32,175 bases of DNA from contig CAKTCK010000021.1 in assembly GCA_934539245.1 (NCBI GenBank), forward strand, positions 1 to 32,175, written 5' to 3'. This DNA comes from an uncultured Faecalibacterium sp. (lineage in GTDB: Bacteria; Bacillota; Clostridia; Oscillospirales; Ruminococcaceae). Shown here piece by piece: positions 1 to 6,326 of this stretch; the stretch's first letter is position 1; the number at the start of each line of letters is the position of its first letter. A program made the position numbers and the translations under genes. The notes below the pieces were generated by a model. The model was not told where the DNA came from and did no database searches. It worked only from the letters and a program-made list of their open reading frames with translations.

Positions 1-75
1 GAACACAGAAGTTAAGCTTACTTGTGCCGAAGATAGTTAGCTGGAAACGGCTTGTGAAAATAGGTAGTCGCCGAC
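1..75 (+). rRNA. rrf: 5S ribosomal RNA, 3' part only
   Basis: The window starts inside a 5S rRNA gene. The conserved GAAGTTAAGC stretch of the 5S loop region is at about 8-17, and the 3' strand of the terminal helix (TCGCCGAC) ends near 74-75. The 5' part lies outside the window, so the exact ends cannot be fixed by pairing. A terminator follows within 15 bases, so this is the end of an rRNA operon read on the plus strand. The last 15 or so bases recur at 1295-1309. Confidence 0.85.
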
Positions 76-130
76 TTGAACAGAAAGCTCTGAGATAAAA
101 GTCTCAGGGCTTTTTTGTTGCATAAAAATA
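61..130 (+). repeat. Direct repeat, left copy (5S tail plus terminator)
   Basis: Positions 61-77 match 1295-1311 exactly (17 bases). The similarity continues through the terminator hairpin, the T-run and TTGTTGC to CATAAAAATA, with scattered substitutions and small indels. The pair of copies brackets the padR/membrane-protein island. Confidence 0.85.
86..116 (+). terminator. Terminator of the rRNA operon
   Basis: An 11-bp stem (86-96 with 101-111, including T-G pairs at 89/108 and 96/101) closes on an AAAA loop and runs into six Ts. It is placed directly behind the 5S rRNA. A better-paired version of the same hairpin is found at 1318-1349. Confidence 0.9.
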
Positions 131-168
131 TGGCATGATTTTTGGTTGTAATGCCAATAGGTCAGGAC

Positions 169-197
169 TTGACAGAAATACTACTATGTAATACAAT
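169..197 (+). promoter_or_regulatory. padR promoter
   Basis: A perfect -35 box TTGACA (169-174) is separated by 17 bases from TACAAT (192-197). Transcription would begin near 204 and give a leader of about 40 bases before the padR start. The -10 box lies inside the inverted repeat described separately. Confidence 0.85.
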
Positions 198-227
198 GTA
201 GATAAGCTACTACGCATTACATACTAG
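181..227. promoter_or_regulatory. Probable PadR autoregulatory operator
   Basis: An imperfect inverted repeat has arms CTACTATGTAATAC (181-194) and GCATTACATACTAG (214-227), 12 of 14 positions complementary. The match extends weakly inward to about 201 and 207. The dyad covers the -10 box and transcription start of padR. PadR-family regulators commonly repress their own genes through ATGT...ACAT-type dyads, so an operator is the natural reading, but binding is inferred. Confidence 0.65.
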
Positions 228-242
228 CAGAAAGGAGGACTT

Positions 243-575
243 ATGGAAAACAATGCACAGCTTCTAAAAGGTGTTCTGGAATATTGTGTCCTGAAATTGA
301 TTGCGCAAGAGCCGACCTATGGCTATGAAATCGTGATGCACCTAAAGCAGGTCGGATTTTCTGACTTGAGTGAAAGCACGCTCTATCCGCTGCTATTGCG
401 CTTGGAACAGCAGGGAAAGGTTACGGTAGAGCGCAGACCTTCTCCCAAGGGACCAAGCCGAAAATATTACATCGTAACAGAGGAAGGGCGGCAGGCGCTT
501 CTTGAGTTCCGGCAGGATTGGAGCCGACTTTGCCAACTGGTGGAAATAATTTTTAAGGAGGAGCAAGATGAATAA
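243..575 (+). CDS. PadR-family transcriptional regulator
   Basis: A 110-residue protein matching the short PadR subfamily (s2) in length and layout. It has an N-terminal winged helix with LLKGVLEYCVLKLIA and PTYGYEIVMHLK, the wing SESTLYPLLLRLEQQGKV, the GPSRKYYIVTEEG strand-turn, and a C-terminal dimerisation helix. PadR proteins are cytosolic repressors, often of a membrane protein or exporter encoded next door and often responsive to small hydrophobic compounds. The start follows AAGGAGG at good spacing. The stop overlaps the start of the next gene, so the two are translationally coupled. The ligand is unknown. The gene looks less GC-rich than the window average. Confidence 0.92.
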   Translation: MENNAQLLKGVLEYCVLKLIAQEPTYGYEIVMHLKQVGFSDLSESTLYPLLLRLEQQGKVTVERRPSPKGPSRKYYIVTEEGRQALLEFRQDWSRLCQLVEIIFKEEQDE

Positions 576-1236
576 GTATTTTGCATTGCGAAAAACAAAC
601 CGGATGCGTACTAAGCTGCTGACCGAAGAAAGTCAGGCACAGCTTAAAGAAGTGATCCGCTATCTTCGCCGGGTCAGCTGGGACTTCTGTGGCATCGAAC
701 TTGTGCGTAGCGATTTGCTTGATATTGCCATCCAAGCCAATGCAGAAAATCAGGAATTGTTCCATTCGATCTCGGACGCAAAGACCTTTGTGGAAGAGGT
801 TAAGCCCAGCTTGAAAACACTGAGAGCCGGGGATTACTTCTGGTATGTTGCACCGCTGTATTTCTTTTTTGGGTGGGGCATTGAAGGGCTGCTGCTCTAT
901 CCAATTATTGGAGAGTGGGTCTTTGAGCTTTCGGTAGGCTATCTGATGCAGTTAGCTGTTGCATTGACCGCGTTTTGCATACTGTTCCGCCGGATGATGG
1001 AGCAGGTAGGTTTTCCTCCACGGGAACACTGGCTCAAATATATCGCTTGGATGGCGCTATATATCATAGTGCTGTATGGGACAGGCTGGTTCTTTAACCA
1101 AATCGCGGGCAATCTCGTGTTGCTGCGGCTTCCGAATCTTCGCTATTCGGTCTTTTGTCTGCTTCTGGGTGCGGGGCTGTATGCGGTACATTTCTGGAGA
1201 TGTGGAAAAGATTCGCGTTTGAATGCTCGCATATAA
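568..1236 (+). CDS. PadR-associated four-helix membrane protein
   Basis: A 222-residue protein overlapping the padR stop (ATGAATAA), with AAGGAGG upstream. Residues 1-85 form a charged helical cytosolic domain. Four likely membrane segments follow (about 90-112, 120-140, 156-177, 192-210). This architecture resembles proteins paired with short PadR regulators in Firmicutes (DUF1700/HAAS, DUF1048 and DUF1129 types), where an N-terminal helical domain precedes a membrane bundle. I cannot assign the exact family. No enzymatic motif is visible. Its role is unknown: it may sense or relieve envelope stress, with PadR controlling its level. The gene shares the lower-GC character of padR and lies within the repeat-bounded island. 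Confidence 0.8.
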   Translation: MNKYFALRKTNRMRTKLLTEESQAQLKEVIRYLRRVSWDFCGIELVRSDLLDIAIQANAENQELFHSISDAKTFVEEVKPSLKTLRAGDYFWYVAPLYFFFGWGIEGLLLYPIIGEWVFELSVGYLMQLAVALTAFCILFRRMMEQVGFPPREHWLKYIAWMALYIIVLYGTGWFFNQIAGNLVLLRLPNLRYSVFCLLLGAGLYAVHFWRCGKDSRLNARI

Positions 1237-1246
1237 AGCAAAAAGT

Positions 1247-1283
1247 GGTTCCGCTGCACTGTGCATAACAGTGCGGCGGAGCC
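1247..1283 (+). terminator. Strong hairpin after the padR operon
   Basis: A 15-bp stem (1247-1261 with 1269-1283, two G-T pairs) with a 7-base loop starts 11 bases after the stop of the membrane protein gene. There is no run of Ts directly behind it, so it may protect the 3' end of the mRNA or work together with the terminator at 1318-1349. Confidence 0.6.
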
Positions 1284-1294
1284 GCATACCTTAT

Positions 1295-1369
1295 TAGGTA
1301 GTCGCCGACTTAACTAAAAGCCCTGAGATGAAAGTCTCAGGGCTTTTTTGTTGCGTTAACATAAAAATA
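1295..1369 (+). repeat. Direct repeat, right copy (orphan 5S tail plus terminator)
   Basis: This copy repeats the last bases of the 5S gene (1295-1309), the spacer, the terminator hairpin and the following TTGTTGC...CATAAAAATA. It carries a 5-base insertion before CATAAAAATA relative to 61-130. No 5S body precedes it, so it is an orphan tail. Confidence 0.85.
1318..1349 (+). terminator. Second copy of the rRNA-type terminator
   Basis: A perfect 11-bp stem (1318-1328 with 1335-1345), a six-base loop and a six-T tract. Its pairing is cleaner than that of the copy at 86-116. It ends transcription of the padR pair. Confidence 0.9.
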
Positions 1370-1418
1370 CATCGCCGCAAATTTGCAGGGAAAAGCGATT
1401 TTGTCTCGTGTTAAAAGG

Positions 1419-1435
1419 TGAAAGCGCTTTATAAT
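1419..1435 (+). promoter_or_regulatory. cre-like palindrome and -10 box before the carboxypeptidase gene
   Basis: TGAAAGCGCTTTAT (1419-1432) contains the perfect palindrome AAAGCGCTTT and fits the CcpA/LacI-type cre consensus at 13 of 14 positions. It overlaps a TATAAT at 1430-1435 that would start RNA near 1442. A weaker relative, AAAAGCGATTTT, lies at 1391-1402. No convincing -35 box is visible. The regulatory role is inferred from the motif only. Confidence 0.4.
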
Positions 1436-1459
1436 TTTGCAAAAAGGATGCGATTGATC

Positions 1460-2332
1460 ATGAAACGATTCCACCGCCGCTGTCGGCGGCTTTGTATTCT
1501 GGCGGCACTGCTTGTGTTGTTGGTTCTTTTTCTGCGGCAGAATGTTCTGCTGGATACAGCCAGCCGACACGCGATCTTACTGGACGCCCAAAGCGGGCGG
1601 GTACTGGCGCAGAAGCGTGCAGATGAGCGTACTGCACCGGCATCCCTGACAAAAATGATGACCGCACTGCTGGTCATTGAGGCAGAGCCCGATCTGGATA
1701 AACAGGTAACACTGCCGGAGGATATTTTCCCGGCCTTACAGACCGAAAAAGCTTCAATGGCAGGCTTTGTGCCCGGGGAGACGGTCACGGTGCGGGACCT
1801 GCTCTACGGTGCGATGCTGCCTTCCGGTGCAGAATGCTGTGAGGCACTGGCGCGGCTGGTGAGCGGCAGCGAAGAAAACTTTGCCGCACTGATGAACCAA
1901 AAGGCAGCAGAGCTTGGCATGAGGAACACCCATTTTACGAACGCTACCGGCCTGACCGACACCGAGCACTATTCCAGCGCGGCAGATATGGCAAAGCTGT
2001 TGCAGGCAGCGCTGCAAAATGCAATCTTCCGCACCATTTTTACAGCGGAGCACTACACCACCACGGCGACTGCGCAGCACCCGGAAGGTGTTTCGCTGAC
2101 CAGCACACTGCTGGGCAAGCTGGACGGAACGGAGCTTCCCGAGGGGGCACAAATCGAGGGCGGCAAAACAGGGTATACCGCCGCCGCAGGGCTGTGTCTG
2201 GCCAGCCTTGCCAGCGTGAACGGAAAAGAGTACATCCTTGTTACGCTTGCCGCGCCCGGAGACCATGGGACGGAGCAATATAATATCCGCGATGCAGTAC
2301 AGGTGTACCGGAAACTGGCAGATAAAAAATAA
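1460..2332 (+). CDS. Serine-type D-Ala-D-Ala carboxypeptidase (peptidase S11)
   Basis: A penicillin-binding D,D-carboxypeptidase of the DacA/DacF/PBP5 family, which removes the terminal D-alanine of peptidoglycan stem peptides outside the membrane. From the ATG at 1460 it has 290 residues: a basic N-terminus, one membrane segment at about 11-26 (uncleaved anchor or signal), then the S11 domain. The catalytic SxxK is SLTK (Ser62, Lys65). The KTG box is in EGGKTGYT. The second motif, normally SxN, reads SGA in LLPSGAECCEAL-like context, a variation that some Firmicute homologues appear to share. The C-terminal beta domain of PBP5 is absent. I chose 1460 because AAAAAGGA precedes it and an earlier GTG at 1418 has no ribosome site and overlaps the putative promoter. 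Confidence 0.9.
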   Translation: MKRFHRRCRRLCILAALLVLLVLFLRQNVLLDTASRHAILLDAQSGRVLAQKRADERTAPASLTKMMTALLVIEAEPDLDKQVTLPEDIFPALQTEKASMAGFVPGETVTVRDLLYGAMLPSGAECCEALARLVSGSEENFAALMNQKAAELGMRNTHFTNATGLTDTEHYSSAADMAKLLQAALQNAIFRTIFTAEHYTTTATAQHPEGVSLTSTLLGKLDGTELPEGAQIEGGKTGYTAAAGLCLASLASVNGKEYILVTLAAPGDHGTEQYNIRDAVQVYRKLADKK

Positions 2333-2353
2333 CCGCGCTACACATGGATCGCC

Positions 2354-2382
2354 TTGCAAACCGGGCGCTCCGGCGGTACAAT
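2354..2382 (+). promoter_or_regulatory. Promoter of the YkgJ-type gene
   Basis: TTGCAA (2354-2359), 17-base spacer, TACAAT (2377-2382). RNA would begin near 2389, 28 bases before the chosen start codon. Confidence 0.75.
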
Positions 2383-2416
2383 AGGGACATTCTATCACGG
2401 AAAAGGATGTTTGACT

Positions 2417-3142
2417 ATGCGAGACGAAGCCATTGACCTGTGCGGACAGGTGGATTTTACCCGTACCGATGCCATGCCGCTGCTGGAACGGAATGCACAG
2501 TTCCGCTTTGCCTGTGCGGGCTGCGGCAACTGCTGCCGCGGGCGGGAGGATATCGTGCTGTCCGGGTTTGATCTGTGGCGCATTGCCGCCCGGCTGCGTC
2601 TGCCGCCGCAGATCGTGGCCCGGGGCTACTGCCGCAGCAGCATTGGCAGGGTGAGCCATTTACCGGTGCTGCGGCTTGCTCCAGTCAAGGAAAACCGCAA
2701 CAACTGCCCTTTCCTGACCGAAAACCACTGCGCCATCCATGAGGCTGAGCCACTGGTATGTGCGCTGTATCCGCTGGCGCAGGAGATCAGCCGGGCAGGG
2801 GAGGTGCACTATTTTTTGCAACCCACTAGCTGCGGCGGGCAGGTAATCGAGGCAAGAGTGCAGGATTACCTTGCCCGCTACGATGTGCCTGCCCGGGAAG
2901 CCATTGATGTGCGCTGGGCGCAGACCTGCATGGCGCTGGAAGATACCGTGGAGCGGTTAGAAGAGGTACTCAGTCCGGTGCTGGTGCGCCGGATGCAGGC
3001 AAAGCTCTGGCAGGCACTGTATTTTGGTTACGATTATGCGCAGGACTATCTGCCGCAGTTGGAAGCGAATCTGCAAACGCTAGACACGGAGCTGCGCAAA
3101 CTGACGGAATATCAGAAAAAACGAAACGATAGTTCAAAATAA
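2417..3142 (+). CDS. YkgJ-type cysteine cluster protein (UPF0153)
   Basis: A 241-residue cytosolic protein with the cysteine pattern of the YkgJ/UPF0153 family: FACAGCGNCCRG near residues 31-42, then CPFL, HCAIHEAEPLVCALYPL and a later SCGG. These cysteines are thought to hold zinc or an Fe-S cluster. The biochemical role of the family is not settled. The ATG at 2417 is preferred because AAAAGGA lies about 10 bases upstream and the promoter at 2354-2382 would start RNA downstream of the longer reading frame's start at 2354. The gene stands alone, between the carboxypeptidase and the ABC importer, on the same strand as both. Confidence 0.85.
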   Translation: MRDEAIDLCGQVDFTRTDAMPLLERNAQFRFACAGCGNCCRGREDIVLSGFDLWRIAARLRLPPQIVARGYCRSSIGRVSHLPVLRLAPVKENRNNCPFLTENHCAIHEAEPLVCALYPLAQEISRAGEVHYFLQPTSCGGQVIEARVQDYLARYDVPAREAIDVRWAQTCMALEDTVERLEEVLSPVLVRRMQAKLWQALYFGYDYAQDYLPQLEANLQTLDTELRKLTEYQKKRNDSSK

Positions 3143-3198
3143 TTGATGGATTGATTTACTTGAATCGATAATAAAGGCCGTTTTCAGGGAAAAGTGGA

Positions 3199-3227
3199 TT
3201 GTTTTGCCAGTGATTCTGTGATATACT
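3199..3227 (+). promoter_or_regulatory. Promoter of the ABC importer operon
   Basis: TTGTTT (3199-3204), 17-base spacer, and an extended -10 box TGATATACT (3219-3227). RNA would begin near 3234, leaving a leader of about 95 bases. That leader has a small imperfect hairpin (about 3235-3263), but it is too short for a T-box and I recognise no riboswitch in it. Confidence 0.7.
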
Positions 3228-3328
3228 TCACGAGTGTAAAGCGAACCTTGTTTGATCCGCTTACAATATCGGCCCGGAGTGCGGCGTCCTGTTGGCTGCA
3301 AGGGCTGGAGATAGAGGAGATCATCAAT

Positions 3329-4357
3329 ATGCGTAAAATCACTCGTCGTTCCTTCCTGACTGTTGCCGCCGCCTGCGGCGCAGCAGCTGCTCTTTCTGCC
3401 TGCGGCGGTTCTTCCTCCGCATCTTCTGCGGCAGCATCCTCCACGGCTGCTTCTGCATCGGTCGCTGCTGCTTCTAACGGCGAAAAGTTCACCGTTGGCA
3501 TCTGCCAGCTGGTGCAGCACGCTGCACTGGATGCCGCTACGCAGGGCTTTGAGGATGCGCTGACCGCTTCCTTTGGCGAGAACGTCACCTTTGACTTCCA
3601 GAATGCACAGGGCGATTCCGCTACCTGCGCCACCATTGCCAACGGCTTTGTTTCCTCCGGCGTGGCACTGATCATGGCAAACGCTACCCCTGCTCTGCAG
3701 GCTGCACAGGCTGCTACCAACACCATCCCCATTCTGGGCACCTCCGTTACTGAGTACGGCGTGGCACTGGGTCTGGATAACTTCTCCGGCACCGTGGGTG
3801 GCAACGTCTCCGGTACCTCCGATTTGGCACCGCTGGATCAGCAGGCAGACATGATCGTGGAGTGGATGCCCGAGGTCAAGAAGGTCGGCCTGCTGTACTG
3901 CTCTGCTGAGGCCAACAGCCAGTATCAGGTGGATGAAGTGCAGAAGTATCTGGAGGCTAAGGGCGTAACTGCTACCCAGTACGCTTTCTCGGATTCCAAC
4001 GATCTGTCCTCCGTCTGCCAGAAGGCTGCGGACGAGAACGACGCACTGTATGTGCCCACCGATAACACCGTTGCCGCCAATACCGGCATCGTGGACGGCA
4101 TCTGCCGCCCGGCTAAGAAGCCTGTGTTCGCCGGTGAGGAGGGCATCTGCTCCGGCTGTGGCGTGGCTACCCTGTCCATCAGCTACTACGATCTGGGCTA
4201 CACCACCGGTGAGATGGCAGTCAAGATCCTGAACGGCGAGAGCGATATCTCTACCATGCCCATCGAGTACACCGATGTGACCAAAAAGTACAATAAGACC
4301 ATCTGCGATGACCTTGGCCTGACTGCACCGGAAGGCTATGTGGAGATCGAAGCCTGA
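3329..4357 (+). CDS. ABC importer substrate-binding lipoprotein (TrpX-like)
   Basis: A 342-residue extracytoplasmic binding protein of the ABC_sub_bind family (PF04392-like, often named putative tryptophan/tyrosine binding protein). The leader MRKITRRSFL...LSAC ends in a lipobox, with Cys25 as the lipidated residue. A twin-arginine TRRSFL motif suggests Tat-type export. A Ser/Ala linker follows, then two periplasmic-binding lobes with FTVGICQLVQHAALD, the repeated NATPALQAAQAAT region and LSISYYDLGYTTGEMAVKIL near the C-terminus. The ATG at 3329 follows AGAGGAGA. The ligand is inferred from family naming only and could be another amino acid or small organic compound. Permease and ATPase genes follow in order. 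Confidence 0.88.
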   Translation: MRKITRRSFLTVAAACGAAAALSACGGSSSASSAAASSTAASASVAAASNGEKFTVGICQLVQHAALDAATQGFEDALTASFGENVTFDFQNAQGDSATCATIANGFVSSGVALIMANATPALQAAQAATNTIPILGTSVTEYGVALGLDNFSGTVGGNVSGTSDLAPLDQQADMIVEWMPEVKKVGLLYCSAEANSQYQVDEVQKYLEAKGVTATQYAFSDSNDLSSVCQKAADENDALYVPTDNTVAANTGIVDGICRPAKKPVFAGEEGICSGCGVATLSISYYDLGYTTGEMAVKILNGESDISTMPIEYTDVTKKYNKTICDDLGLTAPEGYVEIEA

Positions 4358-4386
4358 TAACAGCAAAACCGGAACAATATAAAAAT

Positions 4387-4438
4387 AGCGGAGAAGAGTG
4401 GATTCTTGCTCTTCTCCGCTTTCCCGTATCAAAGCGGG
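4387..4438 (+). promoter_or_regulatory. Intercistronic hairpins between binding protein and permease
   Basis: A perfect 12-bp stem (4387-4398 with 4409-4420) with a 10-base loop lies 30 bases after the binding-protein stop, followed by a small CCCG/CGGG hairpin (4423-4438). There is no strong T-run. In binding-protein operons such hairpins usually stabilise the upstream message or act as partial terminators, so more binding protein than membrane component is made. That role is inferred here. Confidence 0.7.
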
Positions 4439-4473
4439 AGATAAAAAAGTGTAACGTTTAGGAGGAAATTGTT

Positions 4474-5415
4474 TTGGAGATCATTGCAAGACTTGCAAAC
4501 CTGCCGGGCGCTCTGCCGGGTGCCTGTGCGCAGGGGCTTATCTGGGGTATCATGGCCATTGGCGTGTACCTGACCTACCGTATTCTGGATGTAGCCGACC
4601 TGACCGTGGACGGAAGCTTCGGCACCGGCGGCGCGGTGTGTGTCATGTGCCTGCTTTCCGGCATGAATGTCTGGGCAGCATTGCTGGTGGCTGTGCTGGC
4701 TGGTCTACTTACCGGCCTTGTCACCGGTCTGCTGCACACCTTTATGGGTATTCCCGCCATTCTGGCCGGCATCCTGACCCAGCTGGCGCTGTATTCCATC
4801 AACCTGAAAATCATGGGCAAGGCCAACCAGTCCATCAACGTGGACAAATATGGCCTGCTCATCTCCCTGCGCTGGGTCAAGGAATTTGCCCTGCACAACC
4901 CCATCATCATGGTCATCCTTGTTACGGCGGTGGTCATCGGGGTGCTGTACTGGTTCTTCGGTACGGAGCTGGGCTGCGGCATCCGTGCTACCGGCTCTAA
5001 CCCTGCCATGTCCCGCGCACAGGGTATCAACACCAACTTCAACATCGTGCTGGGCCTGGCTGTCTCCAATGCGCTGGTGGCACTGTCCGGTGCACTGCTC
5101 AGCCAGTATCAGGGCTTTGCAGATGTGGGCATGGGACGCGGTGCTATCGTCATCGGTTTGGCTGCTGTCATCATCGGCGAGGCCGTGTTCGGCCGCATAT
5201 TCCATAACTTTGCCCTCAAGCTGGCCTCTGTTTCCATCGGTGCCATCATCTACTATATCGTCATTCAGCTGGTGCTGACGCTGGGCTTTGATGCAAACCT
5301 GCTCAAGCTGCTCAGCGCCTCTGTGGTGGCGGTGTTCCTTGCCGTGCCGTATTGGAAGGGCAAATACTTCTCGAAGCCGGTCAAAAAGGCAAAGGAGGGC
5401 GCAAAAAATGCTTGA
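4474..5415 (+). CDS. ABC importer permease (LivH-like, TrpY-type)
   Basis: A 313-residue polytopic membrane protein of the branched-chain amino-acid-like permease family (BPD_transp_2), the usual partner of ABC_sub_bind proteins. About eight to nine hydrophobic stretches can be seen, with the conserved DLTVDGSFGTGGAV region near residues 43-56 and GCGIRATGSNPAMSRAQGIN, the cytosolic coupling loop, near residues 166-185. It starts with TTG, eight bases after GGAGG. It is separated from the binding-protein gene by a hairpin and overlaps the ATPase gene by 8 bases. Confidence 0.88.
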   Translation: MEIIARLANLPGALPGACAQGLIWGIMAIGVYLTYRILDVADLTVDGSFGTGGAVCVMCLLSGMNVWAALLVAVLAGLLTGLVTGLLHTFMGIPAILAGILTQLALYSINLKIMGKANQSINVDKYGLLISLRWVKEFALHNPIIMVILVTAVVIGVLYWFFGTELGCGIRATGSNPAMSRAQGINTNFNIVLGLAVSNALVALSGALLSQYQGFADVGMGRGAIVIGLAAVIIGEAVFGRIFHNFALKLASVSIGAIIYYIVIQLVLTLGFDANLLKLLSASVVAVFLAVPYWKGKYFSKPVKKAKEGAKNA

Positions 5416-6205
5416 GATCCAAAATGTTTCCAAAACCTTCAATGCAGGCACGGTGAACCAGAAGACCGCCCTGAACGGGTTGAACCTGAAGCTGAACGAG
5501 GGCGATTTCGTCACCGTCATCGGCGGCAACGGCGCGGGTAAATCCACCATGCTGAATGCCGTTGCCGGTGTGTGGCCGGTGGACGAGGGCAAGATTCTCA
5601 TTGACGGCGTGGACGTCACCCGCCTAGGCGAGCATCAGCGCGCCGCCTACATTGGCCGTGTGTTCCAGGACCCCATGACCGGCACCGCCGCCACCATGCA
5701 GATCGAGGAAAATCTGGCGCTGGCAGCCCGGCGCGGCAAGCGCCGCACCCTGCGCATTGGCATCACCAAGGCTGAGCGGGAGCAGTACCGTGAGCTGCTC
5801 AAGACCCTTGATCTGGGCCTTGAGGATCGCCTGACCGCCCGTGTGGGGCTGCTTTCCGGCGGTCAGCGGCAGGCGCTGACCCTGCTGATGGCTACCATGA
5901 ACAAGCCCAAGCTCCTGCTGCTGGACGAGCACACCGCCGCACTGGACCCCAAAACGGCGCTGAAGGTGCTTACCCTCTCGGCACGCATCGTGGAGGAGAA
6001 CCACCTGACCACCATGATGATCACCCACAACATGAAGGATGCCATCAAGTACGGCAACCGTCTGATCATGATGTACGAGGGTCATATCATCTACGACGTG
6101 GCAGGGGAGGAAAAGCAGAAGCTGCACGTTTCCGACCTGCTGGCAAAGTTCCAGATCGCCAGCGGCGGCGAGTTTGCCAACGACCGTATGATCCTGTCCA
6201 ACTAA
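5408..6205 (+). CDS. ABC importer ATP-binding protein (TrpZ-type)
   Basis: A 265-residue ABC ATPase that powers the importer from the cytosolic side. Walker A is GGNGAGKST (39-47), the signature is LSGGQ (149-153), Walker B is LLLLDEHTAALD with the catalytic Glu174, and the switch histidine is His207 in ITHNMKDA. A long basic insert (RRGKRRTLRIGITKAE) between the Q-loop and signature is typical of this putative amino-acid subfamily. The ATG overlaps the permease stop by 8 bases, with AAGGAGG upstream. A strong terminator follows, so the operon has exactly three genes. Confidence 0.92.
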   Translation: MLEIQNVSKTFNAGTVNQKTALNGLNLKLNEGDFVTVIGGNGAGKSTMLNAVAGVWPVDEGKILIDGVDVTRLGEHQRAAYIGRVFQDPMTGTAATMQIEENLALAARRGKRRTLRIGITKAEREQYRELLKTLDLGLEDRLTARVGLLSGGQRQALTLLMATMNKPKLLLLDEHTAALDPKTALKVLTLSARIVEENHLTTMMITHNMKDAIKYGNRLIMMYEGHIIYDVAGEEKQKLHVSDLLAKFQIASGGEFANDRMILSN

Positions 6206-6216
6206 ACTGAAACAGA

Positions 6217-6255
6217 AGGGCATTCCATCCGCTTACGGGTGGAACGCCCTTTTTC
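6217..6255 (+). terminator. Terminator of the ABC importer operon
   Basis: A 14-position stem with one internal mismatch (6217-6230 with 6237-6250), a six-base loop and a run of Ts. Confidence 0.9.
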
Positions 6256-6276
6256 TGTGTCCTGCTTGCGGGCACA

Positions 6277-6314
6277 AAGAAAACAGGCTCCCCGCCGATG
6301 ACAGGGAGCCTGTT
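6277..6314 (-). terminator. Terminator of the sugar kinase gene
   Basis: An 11-bp perfect stem (6282-6292 with 6304-6314). Read on the minus strand, it is followed by TTTCTTT and starts 12 bases after the kinase stop. It faces the importer terminator, separating convergent genes. Confidence 0.8.
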
Positions 6315-6326
6315 GTTGTATGCGGC

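Noticed and set aside
1418..1459. GTG at 1418 as start of the carboxypeptidase
   Set aside because: It has no separate ribosome site, lies within the cre-like palindrome and precedes the predicted RNA start.
3234..3328. T-box or other riboswitch controlling the TrpX-like importer
   Set aside because: The leader is only about 95 bases, with one weak hairpin, no terminator/antiterminator pair and no T-box sequence.
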